A model generated the notes under the pieces. The model was given only the letters and a program-made list of their open reading frames with translations, did no database searches and was not told the origin of the DNA. Shown in pieces: positions 24,303 through 33,764 of a stretch of 48,611 bases of DNA. Each line of letters begins with the position of its first letter. Position 1 is the first letter of the stretch. This DNA is from Collinsella sp. (GTDB taxonomy: Bacteria; Actinomycetota; Coriobacteriia; Coriobacteriales; Coriobacteriaceae), in the NCBI GenBank assembly GCA_019425045.1, contig JAHYYI010000011.1:1-48611 (forward strand), given 5' to 3'. The position numbers were made by a program, and so were the translations under genes.

Positions 24303-25181
24303 TTACTTGTCGTGAAGGACGGTGCCGAGGAAGTCGGTGTCGAAGGGCACGGCTTCGGCAAAGGCGTAGTCGCCGTCGCTGGCGATGAGCAGGTAGTTTT
24401 CCTCGCCGCCGAACTTCACATCGCCACATGGGACCACCCAGGCGTGGACGAATACCTCGAGTGCCGTGGCAGCGCAGTCGCGAAGGAACGTCACATCGCT
24501 CCCCTCGTTTGCGCTCACAATATTGGCCACGTAGATACCCCCGGGCTTCAGGCTGCCTCGCACCAGGCGCAGCGCCTCAACCGTCGCCAGCTCGCGAACG
24601 GGCTCGGCACCGCCAAAGCAATCGCTCACGACCACGTCGTAGCGACGATGGCCCACGCTCGTCACACCCAGATACGAGCGAGCCTCGGCGGTAATCACCC
24701 GCAGGCGGTCGCCCACCGCGCGCTCCAGCTCGTCCAGGTAGAACCAACGGCGCGCCAAGCGCGTTATCTCTCCGTCATACTCGATAACGTCCATACGCAA
24801 GCCCTCGTGCGACACCAGCGCATATTTGGGATAGGCAAACCCGCCGCCACCTAGCATAAGCATACGGCTGATACCGTGACCATAAGCGTCGCGCATCGCA
24901 TCCTCGGCCTCAAACACGTCGTCAAACGCGCGATAGTACGCAAAGACGGGCTCCGCCCAGCGCTCGCCAACGTAACTCGCGCTTTGGTAGACGCCGCCTT
25001 GCACCAATACGCGAACTTCGTCGCCGCCCTCATCGTGCACGCGCTTTACACGCGCCAGCCCATTGCGGGTCCTCGCGACCTGCAGACAGGCAGCGCGAAC
25101 AGCGACGGCGGCCGCACCAAGTGCCGCGGCTCCCAGGGCAACGCCGGCAACGACACCAGCAGAAACACTCGGCTTGTTCAT
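24303..25181 (-). CDS. Spermidine-synthase-like SAM-fold protein with N-terminal membrane helix
   Basis: A 292-residue protein of the spermidine synthase/class I methyltransferase fold. Residues 10-32 (VVAGVALGAAALGAAAVAVR) form a membrane helix or signal anchor. The catalytic fold follows: MLMLGGGGFAYPKYAL (glycine loop), MDVIEYDGEITRLARRWF (acidic binding residue), YDVVVSDCFGGAEPV (aspartate at the active site), GGIYVANIVSANEG. The anchor suggests the fused or orphan spermidine-synthase-like group rather than classical SpeE, so the substrate is uncertain. It starts directly after the elp3 stop and is presumably transcribed with elp3. No SpeD-like gene is in the window. Confidence 0.85.
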   Translation of the reverse strand: MNKPSVSAGVVAGVALGAAALGAAAVAVRAACLQVARTRNGLARVKRVHDEGGDEVRVLVQGGVYQSASYVGERWAEPVFAYYRAFDDVFEAEDAMRDAYGHGISRMLMLGGGGFAYPKYALVSHEGLRMDVIEYDGEITRLARRWFYLDELERAVGDRLRVITAEARSYLGVTSVGHRRYDVVVSDCFGGAEPVRELATVEALRLVRGSLKPGGIYVANIVSANEGSDVTFLRDCAATALEVFVHAWVVPCGDVKFGGEENYLLIASDGDYAFAEAVPFDTDFLGTVLHDK

Positions 25182-27089
25182 CTAGAGCTCCTTTTGCAGA
25201 TAGAGTCCATGGTCGTAAAAACCCAAATGACGATAGTACTCACGCGTGCCGATCGCGCTGATCACGTTGATGCGCGCATAGCCCGCGTCCCGCGCCATCT
25301 GGCACGCACGCTCCACCAGCGACCGCCCCAGTCCATGATGCTGAGCCGCCTGGCCTTGATCGCCCACGCGCGCTGCCATGCCATACACGTGCACCTCGCG
25401 AATCATCGCCTCGTCCGGCGTCGTCGGCAACTCGTCCGCATGCGCGGCAACAAACGCGCGGTCGGGCAGCGACAACCGCAAAAAGCCCGCGATCTTGCCC
25501 TGCGGCGTCACCCACTGCAAAAAGCGCTCGTGCGTCACCGGCGTCTCGTACTCCACTTCCTCATCAAGAGATAGCTCATCCAAGTCGGCACCCGCCGTGC
25601 TGATCTCGCGATAGCGAATCTCGCGCACCATCGCACCGTCACCCCGAGCAGCCAAGCGGTTTTCGACGAGCTGACGCAGGTTGGGCTTCTTGTTGCCCAC
25701 CATGATGTCGTCAGAGCTAAAGTCGCGAATCATGCGGCTGATGCGGCAGAACGCCGGCGTCACCACGATGTCATCGGCCAGTACGTCGAGCAACTCGTCC
25801 TCGGTATAGGGGCGCCACTCGCCACGCTCATAGCAGCCCACCAGACGCGAGCCATCGATGAGCGCACACGGGTAAACCTTGACCTCGTCGGGCATAAAGG
25901 CCCCTTCGGTCATAAAGCGCTCGTAGTCGCGCTTGTCCCCCTCGGGCGTGGCGCCCAGCAGGTTGAGCATAAAATGCGCGTGGATCTTAAAGCCAAACAG
26001 GCGCGCGAGCAAAAACGCCCGCCCGATCTGCGCCACCGAAATGCGGCGCTCGTTGATATCGAGCAGATGCTGGTCGAGACTCTGGATGCCCATCTGAATC
26101 TTGGTGCAACCCAAGCGGCGGATAAGCGTGAGGGCCTGCGGCGTTACAGCATCGGGGCGCGTCTCGATAACGAGCCCCACCACGCGATGCTTCGCCGTCT
26201 CGTTGATGCGCTGCTGCCGCTCAAGTTCCTCCATCGTCGCCGTCTGCCACGCGGCGACCTCGCCCCAGGGCGTACCGGGGCCATATAGGCGACGCACCGC
26301 GCGATTATAACCACCCACGGCGGCGTCCACACGCCCTTGCTCGCCGGCAACGCCGGCAGCAAGCTCAGCCTCATCGGTCGCAACACCAGCGGCCCTATAG
26401 CGCTCGCGACGCTCCGCCACCACCGGCGGCAGGGCGTCGGCAGGCGCGTCATCGAGCAGGCGCCCCGCCTCGGCGCGGCTGATGCCCGGACGCGCCAGCA
26501 TGGGGTTAGCTGCCACGCCAGCAACGGCGTCATCGTTCAACGCGCGGAAAAGCTCCGACATAAACCACGTTTGATACCCTTGCGGATAGTCGCTCCAGGT
26601 ACCACCGAGCACGATGAGCTCTATCTTGTCGGTCGCATGCCCCATCTGCGAAAGCGCCGTCAAACGGGCACTCACCTGCAGATACGGATCAAAGCAGTTT
26701 TGCTCCGCACGGGCACACGCCGGCTCAGCGTGCAGATAGCTCTTGGGCATGCGCAGATCGTTGGGACAAAATAGGCAATCGCCCGAGCATGGCCAGGGCT
26801 TGGTGATAACGGTAATGGTCGCCACGCCCGAAGCCGTGCGGCGCGGCTTCATGCGCAGCACCTGCAGCAGCTGGCGTTCCAGATCGGAATCGACATTCCA
26901 CGCAGCCCACCGAGCCGGCTCCTCACGTTTAACCCGCTGGTAGAACGGCAGCAGACGGCGCTTGGCCAGGTCGCGTTTGTCGGCGCCCTCGCGGCGCGCC
27001 TCGGCATGTATCAGTTTGACGAGCGCCTTGTCGTCCACGGTCTCACCGCGACGCAGGGCCTCGAGTATGTTCAAGATAATCTGTTCCAT
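25182..27089 (-). CDS. elp3: Elp3-type tRNA uridine-34 modification enzyme (radical SAM/GNAT)
   Basis: A 635-residue enzyme of the Elp3 family, which puts a carboxymethyl group on C5 of the wobble uridine of tRNA using acetyl-CoA and SAM. The radical SAM cluster motif is PCSGDCLFC (Cys101, Cys105, Cys108). It is followed by EPACARAEQNCFDPYLQ, VLGGTWSDYP and KIQMGIQSLDQHLL. The C-terminal ~100 residues form a GNAT domain, including VHVYGMAARVGDQGQAAQHH and SLVERACQMARDAGY. Length and order match single-chain bacterial and archaeal Elp3. Most bacteria lack it. Upstream of the spermidine-synthase-like gene on the same strand. Confidence 0.95.
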   Translation of the reverse strand: MEQIILNILEALRRGETVDDKALVKLIHAEARREGADKRDLAKRRLLPFYQRVKREEPARWAAWNVDSDLERQLLQVLRMKPRRTASGVATITVITKPWPCSGDCLFCPNDLRMPKSYLHAEPACARAEQNCFDPYLQVSARLTALSQMGHATDKIELIVLGGTWSDYPQGYQTWFMSELFRALNDDAVAGVAANPMLARPGISRAEAGRLLDDAPADALPPVVAERRERYRAAGVATDEAELAAGVAGEQGRVDAAVGGYNRAVRRLYGPGTPWGEVAAWQTATMEELERQQRINETAKHRVVGLVIETRPDAVTPQALTLIRRLGCTKIQMGIQSLDQHLLDINERRISVAQIGRAFLLARLFGFKIHAHFMLNLLGATPEGDKRDYERFMTEGAFMPDEVKVYPCALIDGSRLVGCYERGEWRPYTEDELLDVLADDIVVTPAFCRISRMIRDFSSDDIMVGNKKPNLRQLVENRLAARGDGAMVREIRYREISTAGADLDELSLDEEVEYETPVTHERFLQWVTPQGKIAGFLRLSLPDRAFVAAHADELPTTPDEAMIREVHVYGMAARVGDQGQAAQHHGLGRSLVERACQMARDAGYARINVISAIGTREYYRHLGFYDHGLYLQKEL

Positions 27090-27099
27090 GTCCCCATTG

Positions 27100-27139
27100 T
27101 AAAGGCAAAGGCGCCGAAGCCGACCACGGCCCCGGCGCC
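27100..27139 (-). terminator. Terminator after the DUF4097 gene
   Basis: GC stem GGCGCCG / CGGCGCC (27110-27116 with 27133-27139). Read on the minus strand it is followed by TTTGCCTTT. It separates the DUF4097 gene from elp3. Confidence 0.65.
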
Positions 27140-27186
27140 TCCATCAAAGAGTATGCCTATATGTACCGAGCTCCGAAAACCGCATG

Positions 27187-28086
27187 TCACTCCGGATCAA
27201 ACGACATGTCGCCCAAACCGACCTTAAAACGATACGTGGCAGACTTATCGCCGTTATCGAATTCAAGATTCAAAATGGTCTCGCCATCGTAGCCAAGCGG
27301 AAGGAAATCGCTCTCAAAATCGCCGCTGCCCACAGTAAGGCTCGCCTTAAAGCCCGTAGAATTCGGAACCGTCATCTCCACATCGCCCGAGTCCACGCTC
27401 ACGTCCATCGACTTCGCGGGGGCCTGGTAGAGCTCGAACGTCGCATCGCCCAAACCGACCTCGGCATTCAGAGTGTCGGTCACGGCGCCCGTAAACGCGA
27501 CGTCTCCCGAGTCCAACGTCAAATCAAAGTCGTGGCACGCAATGTCCGCGACCGTCAGGTCTCCCAACCCCACCCTCGCCGTAATGCCGACCAGGTTATC
27601 CGCAACATCCCGCGGCAGCTCGATGGTGACCGAACGATCGATAGCGCGCTCGTCATCGCAATCGAACTGGCGAATCTTGAGCGCAGAACCCTTAACCACG
27701 GCCAGATTCTGGGTTGCCGCATCGTAAGCAGCTACTCCTTTTGCGACGCGGCCACTCTCGATGACACGTACCGGCCCGTCGGAAACGCACTTGACCTCAA
27801 CCGTACCCGACGTCACATCCAAGTCAAGGGATGTGAACGCGTCGGCATCAAACGTTTCGCTCGAAAGCTGTTGAGGCCGAGCGGAATAGTTACCGCTATT
27901 CAAGGAATCGTCCTCGTCGAACGCATCGCCCATACCAGACAAGCCGGATACAACATCGTCGAGATCCCACGGGCCATCAAAATGAATCAAAGTCCGCGAA
28001 ATGCCAAAAACAAGCCCGATGATGAGCACAAACGCTCCGATGCCAATGCCCAAGCGCCTCTTAGACTCATGCGAGAGCTTCATCAT
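27187..28086 (-). CDS. DUF4097 family beta-strand repeat protein
   Basis: A 299-residue protein with one membrane helix at residues 11-31 (RLGIGIGAFVLIIGLVFGIS) and an extracellular part made of short repeated strands. Repeats are visible as alternating LDSGDV, VGLGD and VDSGDV turns (for example LDLDVTSGTVEVKC, ARVGLGDLTVADI, LTLDSGDVAFTGAV, VSVDSGDVEMTVP), as in the DUF4097 adhesin-like beta-helix family. The function of the family is unknown. The ATG overlaps the stop of the HTH regulator gene by four bases, so the two are co-translated. This pairing is common and suggests the regulator and the membrane protein respond to an envelope signal. Confidence 0.88.
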   Translation of the reverse strand: MMKLSHESKRRLGIGIGAFVLIIGLVFGISRTLIHFDGPWDLDDVVSGLSGMGDAFDEDDSLNSGNYSARPQQLSSETFDADAFTSLDLDVTSGTVEVKCVSDGPVRVIESGRVAKGVAAYDAATQNLAVVKGSALKIRQFDCDDERAIDRSVTIELPRDVADNLVGITARVGLGDLTVADIACHDFDLTLDSGDVAFTGAVTDTLNAEVGLGDATFELYQAPAKSMDVSVDSGDVEMTVPNSTGFKASLTVGSGDFESDFLPLGYDGETILNLEFDNGDKSATYRFKVGLGDMSFDPE

Positions 28087-28805
28087 TCATCACCTTCTTT
28101 GGCACTCGACTCAGTGGTGGTCGCGGCAGCCATGTCAGCGTCAACCGCTGTGGAAACGTCCTCCCCCTTAGTCCTAGCGACCGCCGGCGCCGGACCAACC
28201 TGGATATCCCCGCGCGCCCAATCGCCATCGAGCGCACGTGCCGCCCAGTGATAGATGGGGATCGTAAAGAAAATCAGCGCGGCAAAGGGGCCGGCGCCAA
28301 ACAGGAACATCAGCAAAAAGAACAGCAGCCAGCACACGGCCCAGTACGGGAACGACTGGAACGGACCCTTCACCGGAGTCACGCTGGTCGCACCGGCACC
28401 CGTCACCTGAGCCGTCGCCGCATTAGCTGCCTGCGCGCTCCAGCTTGCCGCTTGCGCCGCCTTGGCGGCGGCATCACTCGCCTGCGTTGCCGCCTCGGTA
28501 GCACGTGCCGCCGCCTCATGGGTACGGGCGCGCTCCGCCGCCTCGGCCTCGCGCTGACGGGCGCGGTCCTCGTTCTCAAACTCGATATCGTCCTCGATCT
28601 CATCGCTCGGATTGAGGAGCTCGTCCAAACTCACGCCATAGAGTTTTGCGAGCGAGATCAGGTTCTCGGTATCGGGCGAACTCTCCGCACGCTCCCATTC
28701 ACTGACCGCCTGGCGCGACAGCCCCAGCTTTCGCGCCAGCCCTTCTTGGCTAAAACCCTTGCTGCGACGAAGGCCGGCGAGCCGCTGCGCAGTTTCTACA
28801 TTCAT
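28083..28805 (-). CDS. HTH (Xre-type) regulator with C-terminal membrane segment
   Basis: A 240-residue protein. Residues 1-60 form an Xre/HTH_3 DNA-binding domain (TAQRLAGLRRSKGFSQEGLA, KLGLSRQAVSEWERAESSPD, LAKLYGVSLDELL). An acidic and then Ala-rich coiled stretch follows (REAEAAERARTHEAAARATE), then two close hydrophobic helices (YWAVCWLLFFLLMFLFGAG and AALIFFTIPIYHW). The frame is open to 29054, but ATG 28805 has AGGAGG five bases before it and gives the typical MNVETAQRL start. Membrane-tethered regulators like this often control their own operon. Overlaps the DUF4097 start by four bases. Confidence 0.88.
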   Translation of the reverse strand: MNVETAQRLAGLRRSKGFSQEGLARKLGLSRQAVSEWERAESSPDTENLISLAKLYGVSLDELLNPSDEIEDDIEFENEDRARQREAEAAERARTHEAAARATEAATQASDAAAKAAQAASWSAQAANAATAQVTGAGATSVTPVKGPFQSFPYWAVCWLLFFLLMFLFGAGPFAALIFFTIPIYHWAARALDGDWARGDIQVGPAPAVARTKGEDVSTAVDADMAAATTTESSAKEGDE

Positions 28806-28951
28806 GGTTCCTCCTATGTGATGCCAGCCGTGCCGCCGGACCGTTTTTGTTCTTAAGGCGCCTTGCACAGTTAAAAATCTATCCGCCACCGCCAAAAGCA
28901 TGCCACCTATTCTAGTGAGATTTTTGACAACCGGCGGTTGCGGGCACATAT

Positions 28952-28994
28952 GAGCTGCGGAAATGTGTCCAAACAAAGCAATGACCCGCAGCTC
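28952..28994. repeat. Inverted repeat in the divergent HTH/methyltransferase region
   Basis: Perfect 9-bp arms GAGCTGCGG (28952-28960) and CCGCAGCTC (28986-28994) with a 25-base loop. A plus-strand TTGACA at 28924 with a weak -10 (CATATG) 17 bases on may be the methyltransferase promoter. Nothing else was recognised in this 267-base gap. Confidence 0.45.
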
Positions 28995-29072
28995 GGTTGT
29001 CCCCGTTGCGGCGTTAACGGTAGTATGGTCGTACTGTTTATTCCGCACCGCCAACGGAGGGAGTCCCGCGCC

Positions 29073-29945
29073 GTGAACCGCGATTTCGCCTCATCGCTCA
29101 TCCAGCTCAACAATACGTTCTATCGCGAGCACTCCGCCTCCTTTTCCGATACACGCCAGGCCCCTTGGCCCGGCTGGGTGCGCACCATGGACATCGCGCT
29201 CGACCAGCTCGATGTGGTCACCATCGAGCATCCCGTCCGTGTCTTCGACCTTGCCTGCGGCAACATGCGATTCGAGAACTTTGCCGCCGGCGGCACGCTG
29301 GCTGCCAAAGGCGTAGACGGCGCAAGCCCCTCGGCAGACGCCAGCTGCCCCTTCGAGTTCTATGGCGTCGACTCATGCCAGGACCTGGCCATCGATGCGC
29401 GCGGCCACGCCCTGCGCATCCCCAACCTGCACTTCCAGGAGCTCGATGTGCTCGATGCCCTCATGAAGCTCAACCCCGCCGAGACACCCGACGTGCTTTT
29501 CGACGCCCCGCTCGCGGACATCTCGGTCTGCTTTGGCTTTATGCACCACGTGCCGTCGTGCGAGTACCGCGTACGCGTGCTCGACGCCTTGGTGCGTCAG
29601 ACGCGCCCGGGTGGCATCATCGCCATCAGCTTTTGGGAGTTTATGAACGACGAGCGCATGGCGCGCAAGGCCGTTCGCGCCGAGGCCCGTGCCGAGCTCA
29701 CCCCGCCGTTTGAGGGTTACGATTCCGCGCAGTTTGAAGCCGGCGACCACCTCATCGGCTGGCAAAACGACCGCCACGCCTACCGCTATTGCCATCACTT
29801 TGACGATCAGCAGATCACCGACCTGGTGCGCGGCGTGCGTACGTTCTACAAGAGTGGCGAGGTCCCCGTGCGCGAGCTTGAGCGCTTCCATGCCGACGGT
29901 CGCAGCGGCGAGCTCAACCGCTACGTGATTCTCAAGCGTCTGTAG
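29073..29945 (+). CDS. Class I SAM-dependent methyltransferase
   Basis: A 290-residue methyltransferase of unknown substrate. Motif I is VRVFDLACGNMRFENF, the acidic loop is FYGVDSCQDLAIDARG, motif IV is ADISVCFGFMHHVPS, and TRPGGIIAISFWEF follows. The frame is open from 28938, but GTG 29073 has GGAGGGAG nine bases upstream and the sequence before it has no family character. The layout resembles ubiquinone/tRNA Trm9-like methyltransferases in general. Next on the strand, 120 bases away, is a TrmB-like tRNA methyltransferase, so an RNA substrate is possible but not shown. Confidence 0.85.
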   Translation: MNRDFASSLIQLNNTFYREHSASFSDTRQAPWPGWVRTMDIALDQLDVVTIEHPVRVFDLACGNMRFENFAAGGTLAAKGVDGASPSADASCPFEFYGVDSCQDLAIDARGHALRIPNLHFQELDVLDALMKLNPAETPDVLFDAPLADISVCFGFMHHVPSCEYRVRVLDALVRQTRPGGIIAISFWEFMNDERMARKAVRAEARAELTPPFEGYDSAQFEAGDHLIGWQNDRHAYRYCHHFDDQQITDLVRGVRTFYKSGEVPVRELERFHADGRSGELNRYVILKRL

Positions 29946-30064
29946 GCACCGACGACTCGCCGCCGAGCCGCGCCGCATCTTTTGGGTAAGCTATGCCCAT
30001 CCGTTTTCCAACCCACCGACGGAACGCGCAGCCACGCGTTCCATACGTATGACCAAGGAGCCTC

Positions 30065-30904
30065 ATGGGAGCCGTCCACGTTCGCACGCCCAAGAACTTT
30101 GTGCTCGAGGAGCGCCTGGAGCGCTACGCCGATGCGATTGAGACGAGCCCCGAGGCCTATGCCGGAGATTGGCGCGAGGCTTGCGCGCCAGTTGGCAGCA
30201 AGCCCTTCGAACACCTTCACCTGGATCTTGGCTGCGGCAAGGGAACGTACCTTGTAGAGCGCGCGGCCCACGAGCCAAACGCCCTCTTTATCGGCATGGA
30301 CCAGGAGCCCATCTGCATCGCCTATGCCGCGCAGAAAATCTGCGAGCAAGAGCTATCCAACGCGCTCGTCCTGCCCCGAGGTGCCGCATCGCTGCCGCAG
30401 CTGTTTGCCGCAGGCGAGCTCGATGCCATCATCATCAACTTTCCCACGCCGCAGCCCAAGGCCAAGTACGCCAAAAAACGACTCGTCCATGTCGACCATC
30501 TGATGCTCTACCGCCCGCTCTTTGCAGCCGGCGCCACCGTCACACTGCGCACCGACAGCAAGCCACTGCGCGACTACGCCCTAGGACAGTTTGCCGCAGC
30601 CGGCTACGACACGCTTTGGGTAAGTGACGACGTGCGCCGCGACCATCCCGAGCATCCCGAGACCGAATATGAATGCCGCACGCGCGAGATGGGTGCCGTC
30701 GTCTATGGCATTTGCGCCACACCCGGCGCACGGCCCAGCGATGAACAGCTCGCGGCGGGCCGTGCGCAGGAGCAAAGTCTTGCCTGCTACCTGCCCGAAA
30801 ACCTCGATGAGCTCGCCTATGTACCCCTGGGTATGGAAGAGGCCGTTGAGAACTTTAAAAACCGCGCCCGCAAGGGCAAAAAGTGCCTGCCTCAGGAACG
30901 CTAG
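30065..30904 (+). CDS. trmB: TrmB-like tRNA (guanine-N7-)-methyltransferase
   Basis: A 279-residue SAM methyltransferase resembling TrmB, which makes m7G46 in tRNA. SAM loop LHLDLGCGKGTYL (about residues 51-63), then FIGMDQEPICIAYAAQK, then INFPTPQPKAKYAKKRL (about 124-140). In typical TrmB the last motif reads NFSDPWPKKRHAKRRL, so Ser, Asp and Trp are replaced here (P, T, Q). A basic patch and the two arginine/lysine positions remain. The start is ATG 30065 after AAGGAG. The tail of ~60 residues beyond the fold is longer than usual. It is either a diverged TrmB or a paralogue with altered target. Confidence 0.8.
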   Translation: MGAVHVRTPKNFVLEERLERYADAIETSPEAYAGDWREACAPVGSKPFEHLHLDLGCGKGTYLVERAAHEPNALFIGMDQEPICIAYAAQKICEQELSNALVLPRGAASLPQLFAAGELDAIIINFPTPQPKAKYAKKRLVHVDHLMLYRPLFAAGATVTLRTDSKPLRDYALGQFAAAGYDTLWVSDDVRRDHPEHPETEYECRTREMGAVVYGICATPGARPSDEQLAAGRAQEQSLACYLPENLDELAYVPLGMEEAVENFKNRARKGKKCLPQER

Positions 30905-31003
30905 TACCGCGCGCCCATTTCCTGCATTTTCTCGCGCGCTAGCACCCCGCGCCGCCGCTACGCCATAATAGTTGGCGGACAAACGGCGAGAGAAAGCAAA
31001 CAC

Positions 31004-33685
31004 ATGGCACAGACCACGACAGATACCGCTGCCAGCACCGTCTCCGGTGCCGGCGCCGCCAGTTCATTCTCGGGCGGCACGGGAACCGAAGCCGAATTCG
31101 GCTCGCTCGGCGCGTTCTCCCCCACCTGGTGGGAGCCCGAGGGCGGCAGCGATCCCGAACCGTGGCTCACGCCCGATCAAGCCTTCGAGCGCTTCTTTGA
31201 ATGGACGAGCGATCGCGGCATTGAGCTGTGGGATCACCAAGAAGAAGCCCTCATGGACCTGGCCGCCGGCGATCACGTCATTTTAGGCACACCGACCGGA
31301 TCGGGTAAATCGCTCGTCGCGCTGGGCATGCTCTTTATGGGCATGGCTCAGGGCAAGCGCTGCTATTACACGGCCCCCATCAAGGCCCTGGTCAGCGAGA
31401 AGTTTTTCGACCTTGTACAGGTGCTCGGCCGTGATAACGTTGGCATGATCACCGGCGACACGCATATCAACACCAAGGCGCCCGTCATCTGCTGCACGGC
31501 AGAGATCCTTGCCAACGACGCACTGCGCGAGGGCGAAGATGCCGATGTTGGCTGCGTCGCCATGGACGAGTTCCACTACTTTGCCGACCCCGACCGCGGC
31601 TGGGCCTGGCAGGTACCGCTGCTCACCCTGCCTCACACGCAGTTTATGCTCATGAGCGCCACGCTCGGCGATGTCACTGCCATCGCCGCCTCACTCGAGG
31701 AGCACACCGGCGCTACCTGCGACTTGGTCGTCGATGCCCCGCGTCCTGTTCCGCTGAGCTACGACTATGTGACGACCTCCCTCGAGGGCACGGTCGAGCT
31801 CGCCATGCGCCGAGGCGAGGCCCCGCTCTATATCGTGCACTTTAGCCAGGATGCCGCACTTGCGACGGCACAGTCGCTCGCCAATTTTGGCATCGCCAGC
31901 AAGGAGCAGCGCGAGGCCATCAAAGAAGCGGCAAAGGGAACGAGCTTTTCCACGGCCTTTGGTAAGATTCTCAAACGCCTGCTTGGATGCGGCGTCGGCG
32001 TGCACCATGCTGGCATGTTGCCGCGCTATCGCCTGCTGGTCGAGCGCTTGGCGCAGCAGGGTCTGTTGCCCGTCATCTGCGGCACCGATACGCTCGGCGT
32101 CGGCATCAACGTACCCATCCACACCGTGGTGCTCACCGCGCTCACCAAGTTCGATGGCTACAAGATGCGTCGCCTACGCGCCCGCGAGTTCCACCAGATT
32201 GCCGGCCGCGCCGGCCGCTCGGGCTTCGATACCGAGGGCATGGTGATTGCCGAAGCACCCGAGCACGAGATCGAGAATGCCAAGCTTATGGCCAAGGCGG
32301 GCGACGACCCCAAAAAGCTCCGTAAGATTAAAAAGAAAAAGGCTCCCGAGGGCTTTGTCTCCTGGAACAAGCAAACCTTTGAACGCCTGATCGAGACGCA
32401 GCCCGAGACGCTCAAGCCGCGCCTGCGCATCACGCACTCTATGGTAATTAGCGTGGTCGAGCAGGGCGGTAACGCCCGCGCCCGCGTGCACGACCTTATC
32501 GAGACAAGCCTGCAGACCCCCGAGGAAAAGGCCAAGCTTGAGGTTCGCGCCGACGAAATCTTCGCCACGCTTATCGATTCCGGCGTCGTCGTGCGCACCG
32601 AAGTGCCGCCCGCGCCGGATGCCCCGGCCGACGCCGCACCGGACATCGACTATGCGCTGACGGTCGATCTGCCCGAGGACTTCGCACTCGACCAGCCGCT
32701 CTCGCCGTTTTTGCTTGCCGCGCTGGAGTTGCTCGATCCCGAGAGCGAGACCTATACCATGGATCTAATCTCAATGGTCGAGGCAACGCTCGAGGATCCC
32801 AAGCAGGTGCTGCGCGCACAGGAGCGCGCCGCACGCGATCGCGCTATGGCCGAGATGAAGGCCGACGACATCGAGTATGAGGAGCGCTTGGAGCGCATTC
32901 AAGACGTCACGTACGAAAAGCCGCTCGAGGAATTGCTCGACGCCGCCTTTGACAAGTACCGCCAGGAAGTACCCTGGGCAAACGACTACCAGCTCTCTCC
33001 CAAGAGCGTCCTGCGCGATATGCTGGAAAGCGCAAGCGATTTTAAGGGCTACATTCAAAAGCTGGGCATTGCCCGCTCCGAAGGCATTTTGCTGCGCTAC
33101 CTGGCAGAGGCTTACCGTTCGCTCGATCGCACCGTGCCCATCGAGAAGCGCGACGAGCGTCTGCGCGACATTATCTCGTGGCTGGGCTTTGTGGTGCGCT
33201 CGGTGGACTCGAGCCTAGTGGACGAGTGGGAGAACGCCGGCAACCCGGCCGCACTCGACGCCGCGCCGCCGCAGGGCATCGACGAGGTCGTGGCGGACCG
33301 CCGTGGCTGCACGCTGCTGGTGCGCAACGCACTCTTCCGCCGCGTGACCCTTGCCGCCCGCGGGCACGTGCGCGACCTAGGTGACCTCGACGACGACTGG
33401 GGCATGAGCGAAATCCGTTGGCAAAAAGCGCTCGATGCCTATCATGAGCAGCACGAGGAGATTCTTACCAACGGCGACGCGCGCTCCTCTGCTATGTTCT
33501 CGATCGACGAGAGCGACGAGAAGGCCGACCACCTATGGCATGTGCACCAGGTCTTTGCCGACGAGGACGGCGACCGCGACTTTGGCATCATGGGCGATGT
33601 CGATCTGGACGCCACGCAAGACGGCGGCGAGGTCGTCTTCAAAAACTACCGCGTCGGCTTTATCGAGGACTTGCTCGAGGACTAG
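31004..33685 (+). CDS. Ski2-like DEAD/DEAH helicase with DUF3516-type C-terminus
   Basis: An 893-residue superfamily 2 helicase. Motif I LGTPTGSGKSL (Lys102), Ia TAPIKALVSEKF, motif II DEFH (188-191), motif III MSATLGD, motif V GTDTLGVGINVP, and motif VI FHQIAGRAGRSGFDTEG. The C-terminal ~400 residues match the DUF3516 region found after Ski2-like helicases in Actinobacteria. That group is related to RNA helicases Mtr4 and HelY, so RNA processing or turnover is likely. The N-terminal 40 residues are a low-complexity Gly/Ala/Ser tail. ATG 31004 follows GAGAGAAAG. A strong terminator follows the gene. Confidence 0.92.
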   Translation: MAQTTTDTAASTVSGAGAASSFSGGTGTEAEFGSLGAFSPTWWEPEGGSDPEPWLTPDQAFERFFEWTSDRGIELWDHQEEALMDLAAGDHVILGTPTGSGKSLVALGMLFMGMAQGKRCYYTAPIKALVSEKFFDLVQVLGRDNVGMITGDTHINTKAPVICCTAEILANDALREGEDADVGCVAMDEFHYFADPDRGWAWQVPLLTLPHTQFMLMSATLGDVTAIAASLEEHTGATCDLVVDAPRPVPLSYDYVTTSLEGTVELAMRRGEAPLYIVHFSQDAALATAQSLANFGIASKEQREAIKEAAKGTSFSTAFGKILKRLLGCGVGVHHAGMLPRYRLLVERLAQQGLLPVICGTDTLGVGINVPIHTVVLTALTKFDGYKMRRLRAREFHQIAGRAGRSGFDTEGMVIAEAPEHEIENAKLMAKAGDDPKKLRKIKKKKAPEGFVSWNKQTFERLIETQPETLKPRLRITHSMVISVVEQGGNARARVHDLIETSLQTPEEKAKLEVRADEIFATLIDSGVVVRTEVPPAPDAPADAAPDIDYALTVDLPEDFALDQPLSPFLLAALELLDPESETYTMDLISMVEATLEDPKQVLRAQERAARDRAMAEMKADDIEYEERLERIQDVTYEKPLEELLDAAFDKYRQEVPWANDYQLSPKSVLRDMLESASDFKGYIQKLGIARSEGILLRYLAEAYRSLDRTVPIEKRDERLRDIISWLGFVVRSVDSSLVDEWENAGNPAALDAAPPQGIDEVVADRRGCTLLVRNALFRRVTLAARGHVRDLGDLDDDWGMSEIRWQKALDAYHEQHEEILTNGDARSSAMFSIDESDEKADHLWHVHQVFADEDGDRDFGIMGDVDLDATQDGGEVVFKNYRVGFIEDLLED

Positions 33686-33707
33686 CCGAACATATTGAAG
33701 CGAAACG

Positions 33708-33747
33708 AAGCGGGGCCGCTGGCAACATCGCCGGCGGCCCCGCTTTT
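33708..33747 (+). terminator. Terminator after the Ski2-like helicase gene
   Basis: Perfect 12-bp stem AAGCGGGGCCGC / GCGGCCCCGCTT with a 14-base loop and a short T tail on the plus strand, just after the helicase stop. Confidence 0.85.
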
Positions 33748-33764
33748 ACACGATCTGCTATGCC

